Of a stretch of 64,000 bases of DNA, positions 7,973 to 16,851 are shown piece after piece; the stretch's first letter is position 1, and each line of letters starts with the position of its first letter. The notes below the pieces were generated by a model. The model was not told the origin of the DNA. It saw only the letters and a program-made list of their open reading frames with translations, and did no database searches. Location: NCBI GenBank assembly GCA_963814355.1, contig CAWFCZ010000005.1, positions 1 to 64,000 on the forward strand. Direction: 5' to 3'. A program made the position numbers and the translations under genes. This DNA is from JADGOV01 sp963814355. Lineage in GTDB: Bacteria > Actinomycetota > Actinomycetes > JADGOV01.

Positions 7973-8722
7973 ATGGCCACTCTGCGAAGCAGCAACCCCG
8001 CGTTCACTTCCGGCACCGGGTTCAACACCCCGAGTTCCGGCGAGCTGGACGCGATGTACGCCACCCAGCCCAGGATGACCGTCGACGACGTCGTCCTGCA
8101 CACCGCCGGACTGATGACGCTGCTCGGCGTCACTGCCGTGATCGGCTGGCGGCTTGCCCCCGAACACGCCGGACTTGGCTTCGCCGCCGGCCTGGCGGCG
8201 CTCGCGCTGTCCTTCGCCATCGGCTTCGGCCGGGTGATCCGGCCGCCGTTAGTGGTGATCTTCGCGGCGCTGGAGGGCCTGTTCGTCGGGGCGATCAGCC
8301 ACGTGTACGAGAGCCAGTTCCAAGGGATAGTCACGCAGGCGCTGATCGGCACGGGGGTGATCTTCGTCGGCATGCTGCTCGCCTACCGCAGCGGCCGGCT
8401 CCGGGCCACCCCGCGGATGCGGAAGATCGTGATGGGCACGCTGCTCGGGGTGGTCGGACTGAGCCTCGTCGATCTCGGGATGCGCGCCTTCGGTACCAAC
8501 CTGCCGATCCTCAACGACGCGACACCGCTCGGCATCCTGCTCAGCGTCGGGATCCTGGTCGTCGCCTCGTTGCAGTTCGTCTTGGACTTCGACTTCATCG
8601 AGCGGGCGATCGCGGCCGGCGCGCCGCGCAGCGAGGCATGGCGGGCGTCCTACGGGCTGCTGGTCGGGTTCATCTGGGTGTACCTGGAACTGCTGCGGCT
8701 GCTGTCCAAAGTGCGGCGCTAG
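7973..8722 (+). CDS. Bax inhibitor-1/YccA family membrane protein
   Basis: Integral membrane protein of 249 aa with about seven hydrophobic segments, after a 35-residue polar N-terminus rich in Ser, Thr and Asn. The pattern (LEGLFVGAISHVYES, then LLGVVGLSLVDLG, then a C-terminal FDFIERAIAAGAP and YGLLVGFIWVYLELLRLL) is that of the YccA/Bax-inhibitor-1 family, which includes pH-sensitive calcium-leak channels and FtsH-interacting proteins. A GAAAGGAG site about 13 bases upstream supports ATG 7973. Codon 93 (8249-8251) is TTA. It is monocistronic by appearance. Confidence 0.88.
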   Translation: MATLRSSNPAFTSGTGFNTPSSGELDAMYATQPRMTVDDVVLHTAGLMTLLGVTAVIGWRLAPEHAGLGFAAGLAALALSFAIGFGRVIRPPLVVIFAALEGLFVGAISHVYESQFQGIVTQALIGTGVIFVGMLLAYRSGRLRATPRMRKIVMGTLLGVVGLSLVDLGMRAFGTNLPILNDATPLGILLSVGILVVASLQFVLDFDFIERAIAAGAPRSEAWRASYGLLVGFIWVYLELLRLLSKVRR

Positions 8723-8772
8723 GCTGCGCCGGGCAACCAAGCTCGGCAGCTAGTCCGGAGCGGTACGGACCT

Positions 8773-9009
8773 TTAGTTGCGCACCTCGCCGCGGGCCGAG
8801 CGGCGCTTGTCGTGCTCCCGGACGATCGCGACCGCGTACCCGTGCGGCAGGTCGTGCTCGGCGCGCAACCAGTTGACCCGCTCGTCGAAACGCACCAGGC
8901 CGGGGCCTTCGTCCAGGCAGCCGAACCAGTGCGGAAGGCCATGCCCCGTCACGTCGGGTACCCGAGTCACCAAGCTCTGGTGGGTCTCCGCCGAGTGATG
9001 GAGCGACAT
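8773..9009 (-). CDS. Hypothetical protein resembling DUF4287
   Basis: Small protein of 78 aa. The stretch VTGHGLPHWFGCLDEGP followed by FDERVNWLRAEHDLPHGYA resembles the short DUF4287-type domain of actinobacteria, whose function is not known. A strong AGGAGG lies about 7 bases before the ATG at 9009, which supports real translation. It stands alone between the Bax-inhibitor gene and a forward unknown gene. The family name is from memory of the pattern, not a search. Confidence 0.65.
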   Translation of the reverse strand: MSLHHSAETHQSLVTRVPDVTGHGLPHWFGCLDEGPGLVRFDERVNWLRAEHDLPHGYAVAIVREHDKRRSARGEVRN

Positions 9010-9150
9010 GAGCGCCTCCTAGCAGTACCGGATGCTGTCCAGCCTGCCTGATGTCCCGGCATCCGGGCAAGGCGCCGACGACAGCGTTGGGGCTACCGTA
9101 CGCCGTGGTGTTCCTGTCGCGGACAGCCCGCCGGTAGCCGGCCGCCCACC

Positions 9151-9582
9151 ATGCCCCCCGTCCCGGCCGAGGTGCTGGACCGTGAGCTGACCCTTCTCGT
9201 CGCCCGACTCCGGGACTTCAGCCCCACCCGGTACGCGGCACCCGCGCCGCCGTTCCCCAGCCGCGCCGCCGCGCTGTGGCACCTCGCCGGGTTTCTGGTG
9301 CGGGCCGCCTGGGTCGACCGTCAACTGCCCAGGCTGCCGGACATGGCGCTGGCCGACGTCGTCGCGATCACCGGGCACGACCTGTGCGCCATGGAGCTGA
9401 CGGAACGCGACGCCGCCGAAGCCCTGGCAGAGGTGCTGCTGCACCGGTACGAGGTCGACTCCTCGCTTCCCGGCCGACGGGCGGCCGAGGCGGCGCTGCG
9501 GGTGCTGGAACCCGGTGTGGAGCCCAGCCCCCGCCGGGTGCTGGTAGCTGCCCGGGCGCGCTGCTCAGCTTACCGGGGGTGA
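9151..9582 (+). CDS. Hypothetical protein
   Basis: Soluble, mostly helical protein of 143 aa. I do not recognise a family. Visible features are an N-terminal helix (VLDRELTLLVARLRDF), a Pro-rich stretch near residue 30, and a conserved-looking AITGHDLCAMELTERDAAEAL segment. Codon use matches neighbouring real genes. It ends 7 bases before the stop of the convergent thiolase gene. The ATG at 9151 lacks a strong ribosome-binding site. Confidence 0.5.
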   Translation: MPPVPAEVLDRELTLLVARLRDFSPTRYAAPAPPFPSRAAALWHLAGFLVRAAWVDRQLPRLPDMALADVVAITGHDLCAMELTERDAAEALAEVLLHRYEVDSSLPGRRAAEAALRVLEPGVEPSPRRVLVAARARCSAYRG

Positions 9583-9589
9583 GTGGAGC

Positions 9590-10810
9590 TCAGGACGCCC
9601 GCTCGATGACCATCGCCATCCCCATGCCGCCGCCGACGCACAGCGTCGCCAGGCCGAGGTGCTTGTCGTGGAACTGCAACCCGTTGATCAGCGTGGTGAG
9701 CAGCCGGGCGCCGGTCATGCCGAACGGGTGGCCGACCGCGATCGCGCCGCCGTTGACGTTGAGCCGGTCCTCCTCGATGCCCAACTCCTGGTACGACGGG
9801 ATGACCTGGGCGGCGAAGGCTTCGTTGATCTCGACCAGGTCGAGGTCGGCGACCGTCAGGCCGGCCCGGTCCAGCGCCTGCCGGGTGGCACCGATCGGCC
9901 CGAGACCCATGATCTCCGGGGAGAGCCCGGTTACCCCGCTGGCCACGATCCGGGCCAGCGGGAGGATGCCGAGCTCCTTCGCCCGGCGGTCGCTCATCAC
10001 CACCAGCGCGGCGGCGCCGTCGTTGAGCGGGCAGCAGTTGGCGGCGGTGACCGTTCCGTCCGGGCGGAACACTGGCTTGAGGCGGGCGACCGCGTCCACG
10101 GTGACCCCGGGGCGCGGTCCGTCGTCCCGGGACACCACCGAACCGTCCGGCAGCGTCACCGGAGTGATTTCGCGCTCCCAGAAGCCGTTGACTGTGGCCT
10201 TCTCCGCCAGGTTCTGCGAGCGGACCGCGAACTCGTCCTGCATCCGTCGGCTGATCCCCTTGAGCGCGGCCACGTTCTCCGCGGTCTGCCCCATGGCGAT
10301 GTACGCGTCGGGCACCCGCCCGGACGTGCGTGGGTCCTCCCAGGTCGGCGCCTCGCCAGCGGCCCGCTGCTCGGCCGCGGCCCGGGCGTCGTCGAAGCGC
10401 GGGTTGCGGGTGTCCGGATGGCTGTCGCTGGTGCCCTTGACGAACCGGCTGACCATCTCCACCCCGGCGCAGACGTACGCGTCGCCCTCGCCGGCCTTGA
10501 TGGCGTGGAAGGCCATCCGGGTGGCCTGCAGCGAGGACGCGCAGTACCGGGTCACCGTGGTACCGGGCAGTGCGTCGCGCCCGAGTAGCACAGCCACGAT
10601 CCGGGCCAGGTTGAAGCCCTGCTCGCCGCCGGGCAGCCCGCAGCCGAGAACCAGGTCGCCGATCTCGGCTGCGTCGAGCGCCGGAACCTTGTCCAGCGCC
10701 GCCGCCACGATGGTGGCGGCCAGGTCGTCGGGCCGAAGGTCGCGCAGCGAGCCCTTGTGGGCCCGGCCGATCGGGGTGCGGGCGGTGGCGACGATCACTG
10801 CTTCAGGCAA
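9590..10810 (-). CDS. Acetyl-CoA C-acetyltransferase (thiolase)
   Basis: Thiolase of 406 aa. It cleaves 3-ketoacyl-CoA in beta-oxidation or condenses two acetyl-CoA units. The acylated nucleophile is Cys90 (TRYCASSLQ), the catalytic His is in VGHPFGMTGAR, and the second active-site Cys is in TLCVGGGMG. The N-terminus (AVIVATARTPIGRAHKG) is typical of actinobacterial FadA/AtoB-type enzymes. An acyl-CoA synthetase (41.3 kb) and other CoA enzymes are elsewhere in the window, but no beta-oxidation partner is adjacent. Confidence 0.93.
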   Translation of the reverse strand: MPEAVIVATARTPIGRAHKGSLRDLRPDDLAATIVAAALDKVPALDAAEIGDLVLGCGLPGGEQGFNLARIVAVLLGRDALPGTTVTRYCASSLQATRMAFHAIKAGEGDAYVCAGVEMVSRFVKGTSDSHPDTRNPRFDDARAAAEQRAAGEAPTWEDPRTSGRVPDAYIAMGQTAENVAALKGISRRMQDEFAVRSQNLAEKATVNGFWEREITPVTLPDGSVVSRDDGPRPGVTVDAVARLKPVFRPDGTVTAANCCPLNDGAAALVVMSDRRAKELGILPLARIVASGVTGLSPEIMGLGPIGATRQALDRAGLTVADLDLVEINEAFAAQVIPSYQELGIEEDRLNVNGGAIAVGHPFGMTGARLLTTLINGLQFHDKHLGLATLCVGGGMGMAMVIERAS

Positions 10811-10891
10811 CGGAACTCCCTTCCACGGCGACGCTGCCGGTGCCGCTCACGCTAGCTCAGCGGGCTCGGCTGGCGGCGGTGCGGCGGCCGG

Positions 10892-11698
10892 TCAGGCCGC
10901 GGCCGCGAGTACGGCCGGCAGCAGCGCGCGCGCCCACCGGGCGTAGCCGCGGTCGGAGGGGTGGAACCGGTCGGCGGAGAGCAGGCCGGGGTCCGCGCGG
11001 AACGCCGGACCGGTCTCCCGGGCCAGGTCGACGTACCCGGCTCCGGCGACCGAGGCGGCGCGGTGCTCGGCGCCCGCGACGGCCCGGCCGCGGTCGGCGA
11101 CGATCAGCCGGAGCGGCTGGGGGAACGCCCGAGCCGCACCGAGGTCGGGGCAGCCGGCGACCACCACAGCGGCGCCGCTGGCCCGCAGCGCGCGGATCGC
11201 CGCCTCGAGCGTGGTCCGGACGCTGCCGAGCGAGGAGAGGTGGGTGGCGTCGTTCGCACCGATCAGTACTACCGCGAGGCCCGGCCGAGCCGCTACCGGT
11301 CGAGCGGCGACCTGTCGCACCTGGTCCGCCAGGTCGGCAGTTCGGGAACCGGAGACCGCCACCGAGGTCAGGGTCACGGTCCGGCCGGTCGCCGCGATGC
11401 CGGCCGCCAGTTGGGCTCCGACGGTCGCCGCCGTACTGGTGGCGCCCACTCCGGCCGCGGTGGAGTCGCCGACCATGGTGAGCTGCAGCGCCGGCAGGCC
11501 CGCGCCGCTGGCGGCCCTGCCGAAGGAACCGCGCACCGGCGGCGCCGATTCGGCCGGGAGGTAGCTGCGGGTGGCGACGTACCCGATCTCTCCGGCGAGT
11601 ACCGCGGCGGCAAGCGTGACCAGTGCGGCAGGGGCGCGCCCGGCTCGCCGGATGTCACGGCCGGGCCGGGCTCGGCCCAGTCGCACCGAGCCGCTCAC
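10892..11698 (-). CDS. SGNH/GDSL hydrolase family protein, membrane anchored or secreted
   Basis: Serine esterase/lipase-like protein of 268 aa. Block I is MVGDSTAAGVG with the catalytic Ser, block III is IGANDATHLS, and block V is DRFHPSDRGYA with the Asp and His. A hydrophobic segment (APAALVTLAAAVLAG, about residues 23-38) suggests an N-terminal anchor or signal. The GTG start at 11698 overlaps the stop of the upstream SGNH gene by 4 bases, so the two similar genes form an operon and may come from a tandem duplication. Substrate unknown; extracytoplasmic ester or glycan deacylation is plausible. Confidence 0.85.
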   Translation of the reverse strand: MSGSVRLGRARPGRDIRRAGRAPAALVTLAAAVLAGEIGYVATRSYLPAESAPPVRGSFGRAASGAGLPALQLTMVGDSTAAGVGATSTAATVGAQLAAGIAATGRTVTLTSVAVSGSRTADLADQVRQVAARPVAARPGLAVVLIGANDATHLSSLGSVRTTLEAAIRALRASGAAVVVAGCPDLGAARAFPQPLRLIVADRGRAVAGAEHRAASVAGAGYVDLARETGPAFRADPGLLSADRFHPSDRGYARWARALLPAVLAAAA

Positions 11699-12552
11699 CC
11701 CGCTGGTTGCGCGGCTCGGTCCGCCGGCTGGTCCGCCGGGTCCGCGAGGCCGGCGGCGGTCCGGACCGCCGGCAGCAACGCCCCGGCAATCGCCCGGTAG
11801 CCCTTGCCGGAGGGGTGGAACCGGTCGAAGCAGACCATCCCTGGCTGGCCGCTGAACTGTTTGCCGAGCTGCGAGCCCAGCGCCACCGGTACGCCACCGG
11901 CGGAGACCACGCCGATCGCCTGGGCAGCGGCCATCTGCGCGCTTTTCAGCCCGGCGAAGGCCCGCAGCGGCTGGGGCAGCAGCGCCAGCGCGCCGAGGTC
12001 CGGGCAGGTGCCGACCACCACGCGCACCCCGGCCGAGCGCAGCCGGGTCACGGCGGCGATGAGGTGGGCGACGGCCCGCTTCGGCGGGTTCCAGTGCGTC
12101 ACGTCGTTGGCGCCGATGTTGAGCACCGCGATCGTGGTGGTGGCCGGCTCGGGGCTGTCCCAGACCCGGTCCGCCAGCGCCAGGGTGACCTGCACGTCGA
12201 GGTCGGCGCACCGCGCCCCGGTGAACGCCAGGGTCTCTAGGGTGACGTACCGCCCGGCGGCGGCCAGGTCGGCGGCCAGCACCGCGCCGGGAGTCTCGGC
12301 CGGGAACTCCGCGCCGAAGCCGGCCGCCCCGGAGTCGCCCAGCATGATCAGCAGTACCGGTACGCCGTCCGGGTCGCCGTAGTGCCCGTCGGCCATCGGG
12401 GCGGCCGTCAGCGGCGGTACGGCTCGTCGGGCCAGCCGGGCCTCCAGCTTGAGCAGCGCGTACCCCAACGCGCCCAGGGTGCCGACCATGCCGAGCCCAC
12501 CGCCGCCGTATGCGGCGCCGCGCGCCACGACGCGGGGCGGTATGCGGCTCAT
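11695..12552 (-). CDS. SGNH/GDSL hydrolase family protein
   Basis: Second SGNH hydrolase, 285 aa from the ATG at 12552, which has CAGGAG 6-8 bases upstream. Longer frames reach further up but have no such site. Block I is MLGDSGAAGFGAEF, block III is NIGANDVTHWN, block V is DRFHPSGKGYR. A short hydrophobic segment (GMVGTLGALGYALL) lies near the N-terminus, so anchoring in the membrane is likely. It overlaps the downstream paralogue by 4 bases. The gene diverges from cystathionine beta-synthase, with a 109-base gap holding a run of imperfect CATCATCAG repeats. Confidence 0.85.
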   Translation of the reverse strand: MSRIPPRVVARGAAYGGGGLGMVGTLGALGYALLKLEARLARRAVPPLTAAPMADGHYGDPDGVPVLLIMLGDSGAAGFGAEFPAETPGAVLAADLAAAGRYVTLETLAFTGARCADLDVQVTLALADRVWDSPEPATTTIAVLNIGANDVTHWNPPKRAVAHLIAAVTRLRSAGVRVVVGTCPDLGALALLPQPLRAFAGLKSAQMAAAQAIGVVSAGGVPVALGSQLGKQFSGQPGMVCFDRFHPSGKGYRAIAGALLPAVRTAAGLADPADQPADRAAQPAG

Positions 12553-12592
12553 CGGTACTCCTGTCCGTCTCGGCGGGCTGCTGCGCGGCCTT

Positions 12593-12635
12593 TCCATCAT
12601 CAGCTCCATCATCAGCTTCATCATCGACTTCGCCG
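12593..12635 (+). repeat. CATCATCAG imperfect tandem repeat
   Basis: Three to four imperfect copies of a roughly 15-base unit (CATCATCAGCTC/TTC) lie in the divergent gap between the SGNH hydrolase and cystathionine beta-synthase genes. It may affect promoter spacing; no more can be said. Confidence 0.5.
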
Positions 12636-12661
12636 CCGACGCCGCACGTAGGCTCTGATGC

Positions 12662-14032
12662 GTGCAGGTCTCCGATTCACTCGTCGACCTTGTCGGGAAC
12701 ACCCCGCTGGTGCGGTTGTCCCGGATCGGTGCCGGGCTGGTGGCCCAACTGCTGGCCAAGGTGGAGTACTTCAACCCCGGCGGCTCGGTCAAGGACCGGA
12801 TCGCGCTGCGGATGGTCACAGCAGCCGAGGAATCGGGCGAGCTGGCGCCCGGCGGCACCATCGTCGAGCCTACCTCGGGCAACACCGGCGTCGGGCTGGC
12901 AATCGTCGCCCAGGTCAAGGGGTATTCCTGCATCTTCGTCTGCCCGGACAAGGTCTCCAGCGACAAGATCAGCGTAATGCGGGCGTACGGGGCCGAGGTC
13001 GTGGTGTGCCCGACGGCGGTGCCCCCGGAGCACCCGGATTCCTACTACACCGTCTCCGACCGGCTCGCTCGGGAGACACCGGGCGGCTGGAAGCCCAACC
13101 AGTACGCCAACCTCACCAACCCCGAGTCGCACTACGCCTCCACCGGGCCGGAGCTGTGGGCCCAGACCGGCGGCCGGATTACCCACTTCGTCGCCGGTAT
13201 CGGCACCGGCGGGACGATCAGCGGCGCCGGCCGGTACCTCAAGGAGGTCAGCGCCGGTCGGGTGCAGGTGATCGGCGCCGACCCGGAAGGCTCGGTGTAC
13301 TCCGGCGGCACCGGACGGCCGTACCTGGTGGAGGGGGTCGGTGAGGACTTCTGGCCGGCCACCTACGACCCGACGATCTGCGACCGGGTGATCCCGATCA
13401 GCGACCGGGACTCGTTCGGCATGACCCGGCGGCTGGCTCGGGAGGAGGCGCTGCTGGTCGGCGGCTCCTGCGGGATGGCCACCGCGGCCGCCCTCCGGGT
13501 CGCCGCCGAGGCCGGCCCGGGCGACGTCGTGGTGGTCCTGCTGCCCGACGGCGGGCGGGGGTACCTGTCGAAGATCTTCAACGACGACTGGATGGCGGAC
13601 TACGGCTTCCTGTCCACGTCCTCGGCCGAGTCCACTGTGGGCGACGTGCTGAACCGCAAGGGCGCGCAGCTCCCCACATTCGTGCACGTCCACCCGACCG
13701 AGGCGGTCCGGGCGGCGATCGACGTCCTGCGGGAGTACGGGGTCTCGCAGATGCCGGTGGTCAAGGAGGAGCCGCCGGTGATGGCCGCCGAGGTAGTGGG
13801 GTCGGTGGTGGAACGCGACCTGCTGGACGCGCTGTTCACCGGCCGGGCGGCGCTGTCGGACCCGCTGGAGCGGCACATGTCCGCGGCGCTGCCGATGATC
13901 GGGGCCGGCGAGCCGGTTTCCGCGGCCCTGCGGGCGCTGGAGCAGGCCGATGCCGCGGTGGTCCTCGACGACGGCAAGCCGCGCGGGATCGTCACCCGCC
14001 AGGACCTGCTCGGCTTCCTCAGTACGCGGTAG
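12662..14032 (+). CDS. cbs: Cystathionine beta-synthase
   Basis: PLP enzyme of 456 aa that condenses serine (or O-acetylserine) with homocysteine to cystathionine, the first step of reverse transsulfuration. The PLP lysine is Lys44 (GGSVKDRIAL), the substrate loop is TSGNTGV and the phosphate loop GIGTGGTISG. Residues from about 335 form a pair of CBS domains, the regulatory module of this enzyme. GTG 12662 gives the standard N-terminus (VDLVGNTPLVRL). Its usual partner, cystathionine gamma-synthase/lyase, lies at 18.07 kb, separated by four kilobases of other genes. Confidence 0.93.
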   Translation: MQVSDSLVDLVGNTPLVRLSRIGAGLVAQLLAKVEYFNPGGSVKDRIALRMVTAAEESGELAPGGTIVEPTSGNTGVGLAIVAQVKGYSCIFVCPDKVSSDKISVMRAYGAEVVVCPTAVPPEHPDSYYTVSDRLARETPGGWKPNQYANLTNPESHYASTGPELWAQTGGRITHFVAGIGTGGTISGAGRYLKEVSAGRVQVIGADPEGSVYSGGTGRPYLVEGVGEDFWPATYDPTICDRVIPISDRDSFGMTRRLAREEALLVGGSCGMATAAALRVAAEAGPGDVVVVLLPDGGRGYLSKIFNDDWMADYGFLSTSSAESTVGDVLNRKGAQLPTFVHVHPTEAVRAAIDVLREYGVSQMPVVKEEPPVMAAEVVGSVVERDLLDALFTGRAALSDPLERHMSAALPMIGAGEPVSAALRALEQADAAVVLDDGKPRGIVTRQDLLGFLSTR

Positions 14033-14054
14033 CTACTCAGTGCGCGGTGGCTGC

Positions 14055-15278
14055 TCAGGGCGTGGCCGGTCCGGCCACCAGTCCGGCGTCGTAGAGCTTC
14101 CCGATCTCGGCGGGGGACAGCCCGAGCACCGAGGCCAGCACGTCTTCGGTGTGCTCACCGAGGAGCGGTGCACGCTCCGGCGGTTGGCGGGGGACGGCGC
14201 TGGACTCGATCGCCGTACCGGGCATCCGGTACCTCCCGACGCCTGGCTGATCGACGTCGGCCCACATCGGGTTGTCGGTCGAGCAGCGCGGGTCGGTCTC
14301 CACCAGCTCGCGGAAGGTCTGGTACGGACCCCAGGACACGCCTCGCTCGTCGAAGCACTCCCGCACCTCGGCGAGCGTTCGCTGCCGCACCCACGGCTTG
14401 AGCAGCGCGCCGATCAGCTCCCGGGCGAGGAAGCGGTCCCCCTCTTTCTTCAGGTCGAGGCCTAGCAGGTGCTCGATCGCCGTGAAGCCCTCGTCTAGGC
14501 CGGTGGCGGCCCGCAGGCTCTGCCACTGCCCGCCGGTCAGCGCGACGATCATGATCCGGTGACGGTCCTTGGTGGCGAAGTCGCGGCCGAAGGCGCCGTA
14601 GAGGTAGTTGCCGTACTTCGGCCGCTCGAAGCCGTTGATCTGTACCTCGGCCACCTTGCCCAAGTGGCCGACCATGGCGAAGGCCACGTCGGACAGCGCG
14701 ATCCGGGCGAGTTGGCCGCGACCGGTCCGGCTGCGGTACCGCTCGGCCGCCAGCAGCGCGGTGGTGGCCAGCGTGCCGCTGATCGCGTCCCAGGCCGGCA
14801 GCAGGTGGTTGAACGGTACCGACAGGTTCTCCGGGCCGGTGGCCCACGGGAAGCCGGTGGCCGGGTTGACGGTGTAGTCGACCGCGGAGGACCCGTCGGG
14901 ATTCCCGGCGATCACCACCATCACCAGATCTTGCCGCCGCTCCCGCAGCCGCTCGTAGCCGAGCCAGCCGCGGGGCGGGAAGTTGGTGAGGAAGCACCCG
15001 GCGTCCGCCCCCGGAGCGGTGATCAAGTCGGTGACGATCTCCCTGCCGGCCTCGGAACGGATGTCGACCGCGATGGAGCGCTTGCCCTTGTTCAGCCCGG
15101 CCCAGAACAGGCTGACCCCGTCGGCGGTGACCGGCCACCGCTTCGCGTCCAGCCCCCCGCCGATCGGGTCGAAGCGAATCACATCCGCGCCGAGCTGGGC
15201 CAGCGTCATGCCGCCGAGCGGAGCGGCCACGAATGCGGACCCCTCCACCACCCGCAGGCCGGCGAGCAAGCCGTCCAT
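14055..15278 (-). CDS. Class III CoA-transferase, similar to mesaconyl-CoA C1-C4 transferase
   Basis: CaiB/BaiF family protein of 407 aa. From memory of the family, its sequence is unusually close to the Chloroflexus Mct (2-methylfumaryl-CoA isomerase), which moves CoA intramolecularly from C1 to C4 of mesaconate in the 3-hydroxypropionate bicycle. Shared stretches include RVVEGSAFVAAPLGGMTLAQ, DPIGGGLDAKRWP and FWAGLNKGKRSIAVDIR. The expected catalytic Asp is Asp164 (LLPAWDAIS). Its neighbour on the same strand is a MaoC-type hydratase, supporting a role in C5 dicarboxyl-CoA chemistry. A different CoA ester substrate remains possible. Confidence 0.8.
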   Translation of the reverse strand: MDGLLAGLRVVEGSAFVAAPLGGMTLAQLGADVIRFDPIGGGLDAKRWPVTADGVSLFWAGLNKGKRSIAVDIRSEAGREIVTDLITAPGADAGCFLTNFPPRGWLGYERLRERRQDLVMVVIAGNPDGSSAVDYTVNPATGFPWATGPENLSVPFNHLLPAWDAISGTLATTALLAAERYRSRTGRGQLARIALSDVAFAMVGHLGKVAEVQINGFERPKYGNYLYGAFGRDFATKDRHRIMIVALTGGQWQSLRAATGLDEGFTAIEHLLGLDLKKEGDRFLARELIGALLKPWVRQRTLAEVRECFDERGVSWGPYQTFRELVETDPRCSTDNPMWADVDQPGVGRYRMPGTAIESSAVPRQPPERAPLLGEHTEDVLASVLGLSPAEIGKLYDAGLVAGPATP

Positions 15279-15326
15279 GTTTCCTCCTCACTCTCACTGC
15301 GCCGGCGTAGTGCGCCGGGTTCGCGC

Positions 15327-16364
15327 TCAGACGACGGCCACCAGCTGCCAGTCCAGCACCGGCCGGACCCCGGCGCTCGTCCCGGTCGGGTCGGCCGCCG
15401 TAATGACCCGCAGGGCGCACAGTGCGACGCCGTGCCGCAGCGGCTGCACGGCCTCGATCTGCACCCGGCTGCGCAGTACGTCGCCTTCGAAGACCGGCCC
15501 GGTGTGGTCGCACCGGCCCCAGGTTGCGACCGTCAGCACGTTCGGCAGCAGCCGGGTCACCGCCGCCGCGGCCAGCGCGATGGTGTGCCCGCCGTACACC
15601 AGCCGCTGCCCGTACAGGCTGGCGGCCGGGTCGTAGTGCGCGCCGGCCAGGTTCAGCGTCAGCCGGGCCAGCTCGGGTGCGCTGGTCACCGTATCGGCGC
15701 CGATCGTGTCGTAGGAGGTGCCGGCAACCAGGTCCTCGCCGTGGCGCCCCGGCGTGCGGGCGACCCATTCGTCCAGCCGCCAGTTCTCCGGTACCGCCGA
15801 GGGCAGCGCGGCCAACTCGAGGGGCTCGCCCGCTGCCGGGTCGGCCACATCGTCGTGCCGGTCCGAGGCTGCGTCGGCGTCGTGCAGCGGCAGCATCGGG
15901 CAGCGGTAGAAGTCTAGCACCGGCTCGCCGCGCTGGTTGACGGTGGTGATCCGCAGCACCGCCAGGCCGGTGGCCGGCTTTCCGGGCCGGACGGTGTTCT
16001 TCCGCAGCGCGGCCACCTCGGTGGTGGTGGTCAAGGTGTCCCCGACGTACACCGGCGCCAGCAGATGGAGCCGCCGGTAGAACAGGTTCGCCCGGACCCG
16101 CTGGGAGAAGTCCGTGGAGGCCCCGATGGCCACGCTGGCGACCAACACGGGGCTCACCATGGGCGCGGCCGAACCGGTCACGGCGACGCAGAGTTCGGCG
16201 TCCAGGGCCAGCCGGAACCGCTCACCGACGATCATCTGGTGAGCCGTCACCAGTCCTGGGGTCAGGGTCAGCGCGGGCGCACCCTCGATCCGCTGCCCGA
16301 CGGCGAGATCCTCGAAGTACGGACCTCCCGGACGGCTCCCCGGCTGCACGGCACCTCCCGACAT
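15327..16364 (-). CDS. MaoC-like double hot-dog dehydratase, possibly mesaconyl-CoA hydratase
   Basis: Protein of 345 aa with two MaoC/hot-dog halves. The N-terminal half starts with YFEDLAVGQRIEG, a standard MaoC opening. The second half contains RLVYGGHTIALAAAAV, equivalent to the hydratase motif, though its exact catalytic residues are less clear. Mesaconyl-CoA hydratases (Mch, beta-methylmalyl-CoA dehydratase) have this two-domain form and about this length. It lies 48 bases upstream of the Mct-like gene in the same direction. The two products may interconvert mesaconyl-CoA and methylmalyl- or citramalyl-CoA. The specific reaction is inference. Confidence 0.75.
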   Translation of the reverse strand: MSGGAVQPGSRPGGPYFEDLAVGQRIEGAPALTLTPGLVTAHQMIVGERFRLALDAELCVAVTGSAAPMVSPVLVASVAIGASTDFSQRVRANLFYRRLHLLAPVYVGDTLTTTTEVAALRKNTVRPGKPATGLAVLRITTVNQRGEPVLDFYRCPMLPLHDADAASDRHDDVADPAAGEPLELAALPSAVPENWRLDEWVARTPGRHGEDLVAGTSYDTIGADTVTSAPELARLTLNLAGAHYDPAASLYGQRLVYGGHTIALAAAAVTRLLPNVLTVATWGRCDHTGPVFEGDVLRSRVQIEAVQPLRHGVALCALRVITAADPTGTSAGVRPVLDWQLVAVV

Positions 16365-16521
16365 CGGCGCGGCTGACGGTGACCCGTCGTTGACCGCAAC
16401 CTATCGGCCGGCCTCAGCCTGCCCGCAAGGCCCAGTCGTCGTCGCCGAGCGCCAGGCGGTCGAGTATCGTCCCGTTCGGGATCTTGGGTCTCATGTGCAG
16501 GCCTCGGCTTGAGTAGGAGGT

Positions 16522-16683
16522 TCAGGCCAGATGGGCGGCAATCGATTCGGCGAGGGTGTGGACGTCGCGTTCGCCGGCGGCGCCGGTCAGCACGAGGGCT
16601 TCGGCGTCGTCCACGACGTAGCGAAGGTCCGTACCGTTGATCAGGCAGGACACCCGAGTTGCCGCCCATGCCAGCCGCTTCAG
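16522..16683 (-). pseudogene. Remnant of a Doc (death-on-curing) toxin, C-terminal part
   Basis: Read on the minus strand, the last about 53 codons translate as LKRLAWAATRVSCLINGTD, then RYVVDDAEALVLTGAAGE and a C-terminus ending SIAAHLA before TGA at 16522. LKRLAWAATR matches the end of the Fic/Doc motif (GNKRLAWAA), and the rest matches the C-terminal helix of Doc toxins. The N-terminal two thirds, with the catalytic His and phosphate loop, are missing upstream of 16683. Doc toxins phosphorylate EF-Tu; this copy cannot be functional. Confidence 0.6.
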
Positions 16684-16851
16684 CGTCCGTCGGTGTCGAA
16701 GCGGCCCACGTTCGGTGGTTCAACTTCGACGGGCCGGACGACATGAACAACGGGCCGCCGGCGAGCTCCGACGCAACCGGCAGCTGCGCCGCCTCCTCGG
16801 CCCTGGCGATGAGCCTGCCCCGGCCGTCTGGCCGCAGCCGCGAGCTTAAGG

